Positions 32,610 to 43,678 of a DNA stretch of 64,000 bases are shown here, piece by piece; position 1 is the stretch's first letter; each line of letters starts with the position of its first letter. The stretch lies in contig JAADJZ010000012.1 of NCBI GenBank assembly GCA_011032825.1, positions 930,001-994,000 on the forward strand, written 5' to 3'. Both the position numbers and the translations under genes were made by a program. The stretch is from Massariosphaeria phaeospora (taxonomy: Eukaryota; Ascomycota; Dothideomycetes; Pleosporales). The notes under the pieces are model-generated. The model saw only the letters and a program-made list of their open reading frames with translations, did no database searches and had not been told where the DNA came from.

Positions 32610-33367
32610 TCCCTTCGCCGCCAGTCGACCTTGCGCCTGTCACACAGCATGTACCAGCTCATCACTTTTTGGTCTGCGACCGTAAAACACGAGCACCATT
32701 TATCTTCTGAACATACGACCTTTTACTATCATCTTTTTCTCCATTCAAGCATGGGTTAGCGGCGTTATAGTCAGGCTAGCCATGTGCGCTGGGAATGGGA
32801 TGGCGTAACGTGTTTGGCACTTGCACAGGATATCCTAGCTACAGTGCGATCTATCTCCATTCAGGGAGATCTGTTATTCAAGTACCTGCTCGTTCAGTTT
32901 TACTGAAACACTTCGTTCTTCGTTCGTCCTTGTGTGATGTTGACCGCAACCCTCGTTAGGTAAAATATCTTCCGATGCACGCCTACTTGACCCCACCCTA
33001 TTACCGCACAACCTACCTGACACTACTTATTATGCTAGGTACGATAGATCTTTGTAAAGATAGTTAACAGTAAACATTTTATTTATTGCTATAAACTCCC
33101 ACACTGTCAGAGGGATTGCGTGATTCATCTCTATTACTAATATGTTTTGCCGCTTAATGAACGCATTCGCGTACGTAATCTTTGTATACGTAATCTTCGG
33201 CATTAACTCCGTGCCGATCATTACGTCCCAACCACACTACCCCTATCACGACAATGAATTAAAATTGCAGGAATCTGTTCTTGTACAACGTACCGAACCT
33301 GCGCCCATTTCCCGGAAACAGTTTTCGCGAGCTCATAGCGGAGCCTGTTTGGTTGCCTATTGCCCGT
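32610..33367. other. Intergenic, 758 bp
   Basis: 3' flank of the small gene and promoter of the second F-box gene. AT-rich from about 32990 to 33240. The F-box frame stays open upstream to a TTG at 33281 but has no ATG there. Confidence 0.45.
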
Positions 33368-35182
33368 ATGGGTAACACCACATCCCAGCGCGTGTCTCCA
33401 ACGCTATCACCTCTGGAAACTCTTCCTCTACCGGTCCTGGAAGATATCTGCGAATATCTTGAACACAATGAGCCTGGACGCACAAGCCTCTTCGCCTTCG
33501 CGTTAGCCAGCCAACGGTGTTGCGAAGCTGCAGAGCGGCAACGGTTCGAGCGGATTTCGATCGTACAGGGGAGCGTAAAGAAGCTAGAACGGGACCTGAA
33601 AATTTGGAATGCTACGCTTGCGAGCTACAGGCGTGCGCGATATGTGCGTCGGGTTAGGGTGTCTGGATGCTTGCTTGTCAAGGGACGGACAGCGCCTTGG
33701 GAGGCCTGGGGCTACTGTCCATGCAGAGTTGTACTCGACATTAAAGAGAAGGGGCATACCGCTTCGTATTTAGAATCTTTACCTATAGGATTACGCAGTT
33801 TCAAGAGTTTTGACACGAGACCAACTACTTTCAAACTGATGGATAGCCATCTAGGATCGTACAATTTCAGAACTTCCAGGACAGGATCGACGCTGATTCA
33901 AGAAGAGAAGGAGGAAGCTGAGACTGAAAACGGCGTCCACGCTGCGTATGGAAAAACCCCTGGGGAATGCTCCGAGGACGGCAATAACGAAACTGCCAAC
34001 GGTGATGAAGATGGTTTTCTAGCACTAGGCATTCCAACACGGGCAGAAACAGTGGTTCACGTACCAGACGACGTCGCCCATCGCCAAAACGAAGCATGGA
34101 AAATGCTCGCAGCGTTCATCTCGCAGTTCCCCGGCCTCCGAGATTTCATGTGGGACTCCACCGATACGTTCCCCAGTCCCATACTCTCCATGATCCACAC
34201 CAAGCTACCGCGTTGTCGCATCCATGTCTCGCAATTCTGCCTTCGCAGCCTGCTACAGGACAAGCGAGACATTCACGATATCGACGATGACGACTATGCG
34301 CTTGCGACATCGCCGTGTTTGTATAGCGTTGCGGTTGCAATTCCCTACGCGGGCTATGACCAACTTGCCCACGTCGACTATAACAAAGAAGTTCTCGTGC
34401 AATTAGCTTCCGGCCTAGCTCCCAATCTCCACACCATATACGTAGATCATCTCGACATCGCAAGTTCCCGGGATCTCTACCTTGCATCCCGAACACCGCG
34501 ACCAGCATGGCGAAGCCTTGCCATTGAGACCCAAAAGCAGCAAAGACACGCTGCCAGTCCAGCGCGAGGCCAGTCACTGCCACCATCAAAGGGCAGTCTT
34601 CACACCCTCATACGCACATGCCAACTCGGCCCGGGGATAGGCGTCACAGAACTCGAACACTGGCGCACCCTTACCCACTTCGACCAGCTCCGCCACCTGC
34701 ATCTCGGGCACGGCGTTTCCCTAGACGCATTGACACTACTCGCTCAAATGGCGCTCCAAGGCGAACTCGCCTCCCTACACACCTTCAAGCTCGTCCGAAT
34801 TTCCACCTGGGCCTGCGAACACTACTATGCCGAAGTCCGCGACGCCTGCAGCCTACTCCTCACGCATCTCCCGCCCCTTAAAGCCCTCCAGCTGCGGCCC
34901 ATCGGCGGCGAAACGCTGCGCCTCATTCTCGAGTACCACGGCGCCACGATGCAAAGGCTCGACATCTACGACCGGGAGTGTATCCCGCTGTCGAGGGAGC
35001 ACATCGAGGACCTGGCGGTGCAATGCCCACGGCTAACGCATCTGGACATCTGCGTACCGCGCAGCAGTAGCACCGAAGGCAGTTTAGCCGCGGAGGATAT
35101 CCGGCGCATGTTTACGCCGCTGCGGCACTTGACGTACTTGCGCGCTGACGAGTTTGTGCAGAGGGACGATCCGCACGACTAG
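33368..35182 (+). CDS. F-box protein with leucine-rich-repeat-like body (paralogue 2)
   Basis: Single exon, 604 aa. The F-box is TLPLPVLEDICEYLEHNE, then RTSLFAFALASQRCCEAA and FERISI (residues ~17-65). The body shares colinear segments with the gene at 17169: LRDFMWDSTDTFPSPIL with LKDLIYDCQSQFPPSLL, YALATSPCLYSVA with ELATSPSLYRVK, and LASGLAPNLHTIY with LAAGLAPNLKEVT. A unique acidic insertion (about residues 195-225, EEKEEAETE, EDGNNETANGDED) precedes the shared part. The C-terminal third is GC-richer, with LRR-like spacing (LRHLHLGHGVSLDAL; LKALQLRPIGGETL; LTHLDICVP). Probably a substrate receptor of an SCF ligase; target unknown. The start at 33368 is the first ATG in frame. Confidence 0.82.
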   Translation: MGNTTSQRVSPTLSPLETLPLPVLEDICEYLEHNEPGRTSLFAFALASQRCCEAAERQRFERISIVQGSVKKLERDLKIWNATLASYRRARYVRRVRVSGCLLVKGRTAPWEAWGYCPCRVVLDIKEKGHTASYLESLPIGLRSFKSFDTRPTTFKLMDSHLGSYNFRTSRTGSTLIQEEKEEAETENGVHAAYGKTPGECSEDGNNETANGDEDGFLALGIPTRAETVVHVPDDVAHRQNEAWKMLAAFISQFPGLRDFMWDSTDTFPSPILSMIHTKLPRCRIHVSQFCLRSLLQDKRDIHDIDDDDYALATSPCLYSVAVAIPYAGYDQLAHVDYNKEVLVQLASGLAPNLHTIYVDHLDIASSRDLYLASRTPRPAWRSLAIETQKQQRHAASPARGQSLPPSKGSLHTLIRTCQLGPGIGVTELEHWRTLTHFDQLRHLHLGHGVSLDALTLLAQMALQGELASLHTFKLVRISTWACEHYYAEVRDACSLLLTHLPPLKALQLRPIGGETLRLILEYHGATMQRLDIYDRECIPLSREHIEDLAVQCPRLTHLDICVPRSSSTEGSLAAEDIRRMFTPLRHLTYLRADEFVQRDDPHD

Positions 35183-36219
35183 GCTGCTGGAGTGCATGTA
35201 TACAGCAATTCGTCATAAGCGCTGGCGACGTAATCATGATTGTGGACTACCAAATCATACGACACAACGAGTCTAGGCTACGAGGTTATCATACGTCACC
35301 ACGTACTTTGAGCGGCAGATCTCTAGTGCTGCGAAGGAGCGGTGATAACAGTATCACAGGACATGTAGGAAGCTCTCCACCGCACTTCTCGCCCGGCCTT
35401 TTAACATTGCTAGGAACCATAACCCATCCGCGTCGCTGCTTACTCACTTACTCACTTACCTACTCACTCACTCCCTCACTTCCTCACTCCCTCCCTTACC
35501 TGCTCACCACCATCGCCAACCTCCCAACAAACCCCCAGCGGCCAAAAAACCACACATACAACAGCAAGTATTTGCCTCGCCAGTAGCCACCCACTCAGCT
35601 ACCAATCCACCAGCAAACACACTGCTCAAGTCCAGCTAGCTGCGCGAACAGTGAAAAAGCCCCTGTTCCAACTTCCCAGTGTCCTTCAGCCGTATATGAA
35701 CGAACCCGTGGGGTCGGCATCCAGATGGAATATCTATCTACATGCTTGCGAGGCAGGTAGGTAGGGGCGGAAAGATGGAAACTCCGTACTGCCTGCATGT
35801 TGTATGCGAACAAGAGGAACATTACGCTAAGCTCGAGTCCCGCTCCTGACAGCCGTCTCATCATCTGTACTTTGTTTGGGCCCTGGCGGCTTTCATTTCT
35901 TTGCGAGCGATGGGGCGCATTGCCATGTCATGTCATGCCTACCACCGAGTGCAGTTCATACCGGTCGGTCGGTAATATGGCGACGAGATTCTCGCAATCC
36001 AGCATGTTTTGTTTTCCGAAACGGGAGACGAGCAAAACGAGACGAAACGAGCGTAAAGACAAACTATGCTAAGCTATGCTAAGCCATGCGACGAGGCAAG
36101 AAAAAACTGGTCTTGGTATATACGGAGACCTATGTTGGGTATGCGCCCAAACCAAACCCAACCCTCGCACGCAACCTTACCTAGACAGGCAGTGAGTGCC
36201 ACCCGATCTCCATCTACAT
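35183..36219. other. Intergenic between convergent genes, 1.0 kb
   Basis: Contains a CTCA/CTTA tetramer tract (35439-35510). The right end holds CATCTACATCTACATCTTCATCG just past the P450 stop. No gene seen. Confidence 0.5.
35439..35510. repeat. Low-complexity ACTC/TTAC tract
   Basis: Imperfect tetranucleotide run (TTACTCACTTACTCACTTAC...CTCACTCCCTC). Confidence 0.8.
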
Positions 36220-37835
36220 CTACATCTTCATCGCCCACCCGCGCTCCCCAAACCTCTTGCGCCGCCGCAACCGCACATCAACGCCCGTCTTCGGCTTCGT
36301 CACCGCAATGCTAAACCCACCCTGCAACTCCGGGTCCCAGCGCACCCCGTCACCCATGTCGAAGCCCACGACCAGGATAGCAGCTAAGCTCAAGATCTCG
36401 AGCTGCGCGAAGAATCTGCCAGGACACAAGCTGGCGCCGCCGCCAAAGGCGCGGAACGCCGCGGGGTGGACCTGCGCCTGCTTGGAGGCGGGCGGCGCGG
36501 CGGGCGTTTGCGCCGTCGTCTTCGTGCCGAAGGCGTGGTGGATGAAGCGGTAGGGGTTGAAGGCCGCGACGTCGGGGCCCCAGATGGCGGCGTCGGTGTG
36601 CAGCGCGCCGCCGGCGATCTGCACGATGGTGTCTTTGCGCAGGAGGTACGTGTCGGCGACGAGGGTATCGACTTTGACGAAGCGGGCCGAGTTCATCGGC
36701 GCGACGATGCGCATGGTCTCGCGGTAGCACGAGTTGAGCAGCGGGCAGGCGTCGCGGAGCGCGCTGGCCGAGATGGTGTTTGCGTCGTCAAACAGCGCGT
36801 TTGTCTCGATCTCCTCACGCACCTGGGCGAGCAGCGCAGGCCGGTTGAAGATGTTGTTGACGAGCCAGAAGGCCGTGATGGCCGCGTTGACGCCGAGGCC
36901 GAGACACATTGAGACTTCGAGGCGGGCTTGCTGCGGGATGGAAATGCCCACGGCGTCGTGGGCGCTTTGACGCTCCTGCAGCGCCTGGTAGGCCTGCGAG
37001 ATGCGTCCGCTTTCGAGGTACTCTGTGAATCCCTTGACGCAGTTTTCGAGGCCCGAGTACGCAGCCGCAGCGGTCCATTGCGGGGCCACGCCGACCATGT
37101 AGCCGACGATGCCATTTTCCCAGCTGAAGAAATCCTCGAGCAATTCCGGATGCAGGGCGAACGGATTCTCGGGGCCGTAGAAGGTGTGCATGGAGGCGTC
37201 GTGGACTTCGCGCGTGATGAACTTGAACAGCTCGACCTGTTGGCCGTCGTCGACTGCATTGACGAAGTCGGCGAAGTGCTGCAGCTGCGTGTTCGTGATG
37301 TCCCCGATACGGCCGGGCGCGAGCTGCGGCGTGATCACGTCGTGGATCGTCGTGGTCGCCATGCGGACCCGATTCTCCTTGTCGGCTGTCACATCTTGGA
37401 CTATGACCACCGTCTCTTTGTCCAGGCCGACGAGGCGCGGCAGCGCGTTGAGGACGATCTTCTCGAAGCTGAGCGTCTGCGAGAGGCGCTGGATCTGGCT
37501 AGCGAGGGCGGGCGATGTCACGACGTAGGTGCGCCCGTTCAGCATGGGGAGCGTGAAGATGGGGTGTTTGCATTGCGAACTATCATGTGGGTGCTCGTTA
37601 GCCTGTGGGTAGGACGGTCCTGGGTGAGGTCGAGAAAGAGATGGACGTACCCGACTCGCGCAAAATACCCAGGCCCTTCTCTGATCATACCAATGATATG
37701 GCCTACGAGCGGAATCGCTGGCTGTACCACTGGCGGCTCTCTGGGGTCGATCTTCGGACTCAGAGTCCAGGATATCAAGGTCGCAATGCTGACCGCGAGC
37801 ACGATGGCTGCCGCAGCTGTTGATGTCGTTATCAT
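36220..37835 (-). CDS. Cytochrome P450 monooxygenase
   Basis: Two exons, 37835-37651 and 37579-36220, giving 514 aa; 71-bp intron. The N-terminal anchor is AAAAIVLAVSIATLISW, followed by a Pro-rich hinge (PREPPVVQPAIPLVGHI). Haem-binding motif FGGGASLCPGRFFA has the ligand Cys447. The K-helix is CYRETMRI (Glu349-x-x-Arg352) and the PERF-like stretch FNPYRF. The I-helix region GLGVNAAITAFW lacks the usual AGxDT acid-Thr pair. That is also seen in CYP7/CYP8-like families, which include non-classical activities such as isomerases. Substrate unknown. It probably sits in the ER membrane. It is divergent from the AIM6 gene (646 bp between starts), and no other biosynthetic gene lies nearby, so a cluster role is not indicated. 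Confidence 0.92.
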
Positions 37836-38481
37836 ACTGAAAGATACTAGATGTACTTGCGTGTAACGTAACACAAGAATCACGGATAGGGGAGAATAGA
37901 AACATAGTCAGACCCAAATACTTATTCGAGTTTTTGGCCCCCTCGACCGGCTGTACCGGAAACTCTAGCGTTTGTTGGGCAGCGCTCGCGCGAGTTAGAA
38001 CCCGAACACGTACGTACGGAGTGGCTACCGCGTGAACGGTGGCCATGCATGATGGAACCCCGCAATTCACCAACTCTCGAATATGTGGCCGCGCAGCCAT
38101 GATGATGTTGTGTGGAAGCCGTTGTACAAAAGGTAGGTAGTGAGTCGACGCGCAGCTATCTTGCACGTACAGTAAAATTAAGCTTTCTCGACCGCGGTAC
38201 GACAGGCCCACGCCCCACGATGATTGGCCGCGACAAGTCCCGAAAGCGCGGACCCGCCATCCCCGTCTGCACCACGAGGACGCGGTATAAATCCCACGAG
38301 GGGCTGGCTGCTCGAGCTTCGCAGCTTTCGCCATCGACATCGCTCGTATCGCCCACGCGTTGAATTGCTGCTCGAGCTATAATTCGTGTTGATTGCCACT
38401 CAAACCACCTTCGGCCCTCTATCGCGCGCGTGTTGTGTTGTTACTCCCGCCCGACGCGTGTCATCCAATACGCACCGCGCA
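37836..38481. promoter_or_regulatory. Divergent promoter region P450 / AIM6
   Basis: 646 bp between two divergent starts. A clear TATA box TATAAAT lies at 38286-38292, 190 bp before the AIM6 ATG. A CGTACGTACGGAG palindromic string lies near 38009. Confidence 0.5.
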
Positions 38482-39650
38482 ATGCATTCTCCCGCTCTTT
38501 TGTTTGCTTTTGTGATTGTCGTGGTGGATGTATCTGCTTCGTCGCAGACGCTACAGAACATACTGAAAAATACCGATGGATCAGACAAATATGGGTATCC
38601 TACCGATTTGACTAGGAATATCGTTCCCGTAGGTCGCCTGTATCTCTTTGTACTGACCGAATCAATCGTTTGATCATGTGTTGCCGGTAGCTGAGAGTGA
38701 ACCCGTATAGAAAGCTATGCATAGTCACAACGACTACTGGCGAGAAGTGCCGTTTTACTCGGCGTTATCGTATGGTGCTGTTTCAATAGAAGCAGATGTG
38801 TGGTTGATCAATGAGACGCTTTTTGTGAGTTTTCTCTTTTAGTCGTGCTGTTTCCTTCATCTATGAGTATGTCAGCGCAAGACTGCTCGAAACGGCTTCG
38901 AAGATACTCAATCATTCCCTCAAACCACATACCTTTTCAGAGCCACATACTCCCATACGGCCTAACCCCCGATCTTAGGTCGGCCACGAGCTTTCCGCCC
39001 TAACCCCATCCCGCACCCTCGAGTCCCTCTACATCGATCCCATCCTCGACACCCTCCACCGCCAAAACCCAGTCACGTCCTTCGCGCCCGACAAGACCCT
39101 GCACGGGGTCTATGACGCCGGCAGCTCACAGACTCTGTACCTCTTCATTGACCTCAAAACTCCTGGTGACACCACCTGGCCCGTTGTACTCTCAGCCCTC
39201 GAACCCCTCCGCAGGGAATCCTACCTCTCCACCTACGACGGCACGACCTTCACCGAAGCGCCGGTAACAGTTATTGGCACAGGCAACACGCCATTGGCTG
39301 CAGTCCAAGCCGCAGTACCGCGAGACGCGTTTTTCGATGCGCCTCTTGCACTGCTAGGGACTACGTTCGACAACCTTACGGCGAATGACTCGCCCATTGC
39401 GTCGACGAGTTTTGAGGCTTCTTTTGGTGAGGTGAGAGGACGGGTCTTTAATGATACGCAGATCGAGACATTGAGGGAGCAGGTGAAAGTTGCGCATGAG
39501 AAGGGGATCAAGGTCAGGTACTGGGAGCAGCCGTTATGGCCAATAGGGACGCGAAATGCAGTATGGAGGACATTGTGGGACGAGGAGGCTGATCTGCTCA
39601 ATGTGGATGACCTAAAAGGCGCTGCAGAGTTTTGGGAAGGGTCGGGATAA
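38482..39650 (+). CDS. AIM6: AIM6-like secreted phosphodiesterase (PLC-like TIM barrel)
   Basis: Three exons, 38482-38628, 38711-38824 and 38979-39650, giving 310 aa; introns 82 and 154 bp, both phase 0. Signal peptide [20 protein letters not shown]. The family signature appears across junctions: TRNIVP joins [19 protein letters not shown], then [14 protein letters not shown] joins [19 protein letters not shown]. His of HSHNDYW, Glu/Asp of EADVW and His of VGHEL correspond to the catalytic set of PLC/GDPD-like barrels. Later come [10 protein letters not shown] and [13 protein letters not shown]. The biochemical reaction of AIM6 proteins is not established; yeast AIM6 takes its name from a mitochondrial inheritance screen. 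Intron 2 is longer than usual for this window, but the frame and the family motif both require it. Confidence 0.85.
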
Positions 39651-40986
39651 ACTTTTGAGGAAAACCTTGATGTCGACTGGTATAGTAACTTCGGCCTTGA
39701 ATCTTCCGGACCAAACCGAGCAAAGAACCTCAAGCATCCGCTAGCTTTCTAGCCAAGTCTACATGTGGGATCATAGCGAATCGGCGTGTCCGATAACCTC
39801 GAAATGCCTCCTGGAAACCACTAATCCGCCTGGAGACGTAGGACGTGGCAAGAGTATCTCGGTATAATACGAAGTACTCCGTAGACCGTTGGGAATGAGG
39901 CCGAAATTTGACTTTCGGTGCCTCAAGTTAAATTATGGCCAGTGAGGCGTTTGTCGGGAATGGGATGGCGCAAATGTGCACGGCCCTTGATCACGGACTC
40001 CCGCCAGCCCTCCTCCGCCTGCATATCGTGGGGAATGGCCTTGGTGGTGGTGGAGCAAATGTTGGGCCACATCATTTGAGTTTCGAGCACTTCAATCGAG
40101 TCCGTCGGAGCTAAACTCGGACACTTGAAGTTATGCTTGACAATGGAAGTTGGCGGCCGTTCCCCGCCTGGGCAGGCTCGCTTGCACTTACGCCGCTCTC
40201 GTGCATAGAAGAGGCGTTGCGGGCCTCTTCATCCCAGATTTGAGCAGATCGTAGATGGTACGGTTCCCTAACTATGCGAGTGCCGATCACTACGCAGAAT
40301 CAATTTAACAGCTCGAAGCTCCATGATTCCGAGTATGAACAAATGCCGTGAACGTCGATGCAACTGCTGGCAGCTGCTTGTCGAAAGCGCAGGCCAGCCG
40401 TGGCATTACTCGGGCGCATTGTTGGGCGGGCCGTGTCGTGAATCGCGGGCCCGCGTCCATGGATAGGTGTCTGCAAATCTCCCGGAAAGGCCGGCTGGTG
40501 CTCGCCTGGATTCCCCTCGGTGCCGTGGCATGCAGCAGGCCAAGGATGGCATCTTTTGTCATTTCGGCAGACAGCGACTGGTCCAGCGCTGTCTCGCTGC
40601 AACCTTTCCAGGGTGGGGATAGCGACGGTGCCAGCTTCAGGGTGGAACTATGGGCGCAGGAAGGAGACTGTTTGAGTTAGCAGTGTCGCGGGACAATAAA
40701 CATTGCATCCACGCGAAGGGGCTAAGGCTACTGCAGACTTACCACACGGCCGGCGTGACATCCATCCGCGGCGGAAGAAGCATCGCGGAGAGACAGACAG
40801 ACCACAAGGCGACGGCGGCATGTGGATTGGGCGTGTCGCTGTGCGTGGCCGTCTTGGGCAGTAAGTGCAGCAGGATGCGGATACTCCAGCTGTGAATGGG
40901 CGCTTTCATGTGCCGCATGAAGCCGGAGCTGACTGCGCTGAAGAATGATATGGATGCGTGCGAGACAACCCGAGGGTGCCGGTTCA

Positions 40987-41046
40987 GAGTCAAGAGTCAA
41001 GAGTCAAGAGTCAAGCTGGAGAGTCGAAGCCCGAGTCAAGAGTGAG
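40987..41046. repeat. GAGTCAA heptamer tandem repeat
   Basis: Four perfect GAGTCAA units, a broken stretch, then another GAGTCAAGAGT. Confidence 0.9.
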
Positions 41047-41091
41047 TTGCTGGCACAGGCCGGGGACTCTGGAGAACGGGGGGTCGCGCCT

Positions 41092-41120
41092 CTCCGCCTC
41101 CGCCTCCGCCTCCACCTCCC
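41092..41120. repeat. CTCCGC hexamer tandem repeat
   Basis: About 4.5 units of CTCCGC. Confidence 0.85.
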
Positions 41121-42032
41121 ACCGTGACGGCAGGAGCGATGCTCGCAGGCATGCATCCGCGCACCACGCAGCGGCCAGCAACGCAGCAAACGACGACAGC
41201 AGCTTGTTTGCGTGTTGCTGGCTCCGCGCTGTTGGACGTCCAGCAACCCAACGTCGCAACGCAACACTGCCCACTGCCCGGCCCGTCCAGACGTCGGCGC
41301 CACGGCTCGCTCGCGTGCTGGCCTGCAGTCGACCGTCGCCGGGTGCCGCATCGAGCCCAGCCAGCATTCGCGCGTCCGCCCCGAGGCCAGTGGAAGCATC
41401 TAAGATGGAGATTCCCCCTGTTGCGGTGCCCCCTGCACCCGCCACAGCGAACGAGCCGAGCAACAAGCACGTCGCTTCAACGGCCGCGCGCGTTCTCGTC
41501 CCCAAACAATAAACTGCAGCACTGGCTGGCACTGGCACTGGCACCCGCTCGCCGCCGCGTTTGTCGCCGCGCTGCCTGCTGTTGTGCCGCCGCTTCACCT
41601 GTCCTGCTGTGCTGTCCGCGCCGCCCTCGCTGCCTCCCCGCTGCGGTGCCCCCCCAAACTCGCCCCTCTGGCAGATTCGCGATCGAGTGGCGGCCCGTTG
41701 TCAGTGCCAGACCAGGCCGGTTTGCAGCGCGCCCTCGCTCGTTCCCGGCGTTGCTCCAGGGATTTTGCCGTCGGCCAGGCTCCGCTCTGCGCGCCCGTCC
41801 AGCGCTCAGACAGCACCGCGGCCTGCTCGCCCAATCGGGCCTCGCGCCAACCGGCTGCGATCGACGCCTTTGTCTGCACACGCCGTCCTCGAGCCTCGAC
41901 CGCGGCACTGGCTCTGGCACTGGTCAGATCCGTCCCCAGCTGCGTGCCCGTCTCTCACGAACTCCTGCACAGCTTCGTTGAACCGCTCTAAACGCGCTCC
42001 TCCCTCGCGCCTGCCCAGGTACCACCGCCGAC

Positions 42033-43678
42033 ATGCGTCTTTTTGGCCGCAAGAGCTCCAAGCCCGCCATTTCGCCCAACGGGAGCCAGCCCAACATGTC
42101 CAATGGCTCCCTGAAGTCTCCTATACCCCAGTCCGCCAACGGCTCCAAGACCATGATGTCGTTCCCAGAGGTCCCTCTCCCCAAGGCGCCCGACCCGGCC
42201 CTCGACCCCGCTGCCTACCTGCGGAGCATCTACGCCGTCAGAGAGCGCTCGCGCCTGGTCCTCGAGACCGCCAAAAAAAACCAGCTGAAGCACTTTGTTG
42301 TGGACATGACCAAATTCCAAGAGACGGCTGCATACGTGGTTTCCATCATCAAGGTGAATTACACTCGAGCGCGAGCGACCTTGCCTCCGCATGGAGTGCT
42401 CTGGCTGACACAGCACAGCGAGACTATGCGCCCGACTACGCCTCCATTCCTCCACATGGCAGGTGGCAGCACTTTGAAGTCGGCGGTCGTCCCCGAATCG
42501 ATCAGCTCATGGCATCATGGCCGTCGAGCGTCGATAACCAGGAGCGCACCCGCCGCCTGATCGACCTTTTCCTCGTCTCGGTCCTCCTTGATGCTGGCGC
42601 AGGGACAAAGTGGCAGTATAAAAGTAAAGAATCCGGCAAGATTTATCGACGAAGTGAGGGCCTTGCGGTCGCTAGTCTTGAAATGTTCAAGGCCGGTCTC
42701 TTCAGCAGTGATATCAACGAGCCCTGTCAGGTCGACAGCAACGGGTTGAAAAGATTGGATGTCAAGGCTATGGCTCGCGGACTTCAAGTTACCGACGAGA
42801 ATCCCATCGATGGTTTGACGGGACGGACCGGATTGTTACTCAGACTGGCCGATGCTTTGCAGAACCAGGAAGTGTTCGGCCTGGAGGCTCGGCCTGGGAA
42901 CATGCTTGGTATGCGCTCTTCGATCATGATCTGATTTTGACTAATTGCTCGTAGACTATTTGCTCTCACACCCCACTACCCAGGCTTCATCGGTGCCGAT
43001 TATTCCTCTCCCGACACTTTGGAATTTGTTAATGGACAGCTTGACCCAGATCTGGCCGGCCACACGCACGCAAATCGACGGAATTTCTATCGGCGACGCA
43101 TGGCCCTGCTCTGTCATGCCGTCACACCCGACGCATCCGTGGGAGAACATCGTCCCTTTCCACAAGCTTACGCAGTGGTTGACGTATTCGCTGATGGTAC
43201 CTATGACCAAGCTTCTCCATGTCCATTTTGCCGGATCCGAGCTTTTGACAGGTCTACCGGAGTATCGAAACGGGGGTCTTTTTGTGGACACGGGATTGTT
43301 GACGCTGAAGCCCGATGACGCCAAGCGTGGGCTTGCGCAGTATCACCGAAACGCACAGCTAAAGGGTCAGCCCAACATGGAGGTCGTGCCCATGTTCACA
43401 GCAGACGACGACGTTATTGTTGAGTGGCGTGCAGTCACGGTAGGGTTCCTGGATGAACTCTTGGTTGAGGTCAATTCTCTGCTGCGTTTGACTGGTCGGG
43501 ATAAATTAAACTTGGCTCAAATGCTTGAAGCGGGGAGCTGGAAGGTAAACGACCCCTCTGATATACATGATAGCGCATCTAACAAAGTTGATAGGGAGGG
43601 CGAGAAATCGCGGAGGTGTCGCGACCCAACACTAAAGAGCCACCAATCATGATTCTCTCGGATGGCACCGTTTTCTAA
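42033..43678 (+). CDS. URC4: Urc4/Urg3-like protein of uracil catabolism (DUF1688)
   Basis: Four exons, 42033-42353, 42419-42908, 42955-43544 and 43595-43678, giving 494 aa; introns 65, 46 and 50 bp. It starts MRLFGRKSSKPAISPNGS. DUF1688 features include LDPAAYLRSIYAVRERS, then across the first junction RDYAPDYASIPPHGRWQHF. Next come NQERTRRLIDLFLVSVLLD, GLTGRTGLLLRLADAL, LWNLLMDSLTQIWPA, GDAWPCSVMP and YSLMVPMTKLLHVHFAG followed by LTGLPEYRNGGLFVD. The short last exon ends PIMILSDGTVF, a typical family end. Urc4 is needed to use uracil as a nitrogen source in fungi through the URC pathway; its reaction is not known. No other URC gene is adjacent. A basic, Ser-rich N-terminal ~50 residues precede the domain. 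Confidence 0.93.

Larger units (their letters stand above)
39651..42032. other. Intergenic, 2.4 kb, GC-rich leader of URC4 on the right
   Basis: 39651-40950 contains no supported gene. From 40980 the DNA becomes repetitive and C-rich and leads to the URC4 start. Long frames on both strands at 41000-42000 are His/Arg/Ala-rich shadows of GC-rich DNA. A 5' UTR intron is possible but not demonstrable by eye. Confidence 0.45.

Noticed and set aside
33281..33367. N-terminal extension of the second F-box protein
   Set aside because: The frame is open, but the only start there is a TTG; the first ATG is at 33368.
36466..37866. Long plus-strand frames opposite the P450 gene
   Set aside because: They mirror the GC-rich third positions of the P450 frame and have no motif of their own.
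31634..39883. ACTCCGTA octamer in several intergenic regions (31634, 35781, 38015 reversed, 39876)
   Set aside because: Four copies in 64 kb on both strands is not clearly above chance; could be a common fungal intergenic motif.
41124..41981. 285-codon plus-strand frame and its minus-strand partners
   Set aside because: Low-complexity Arg/Ala/Pro/Cys translation in the C-rich URC4 leader; no ATG context or motif.
41561..42934. 457-codon frame overlapping URC4 exons 1-2
   Set aside because: Its first half reads through the leader and exon 1 in the wrong frame; only the part after 42419 matches Urc4, which is explained by splicing.
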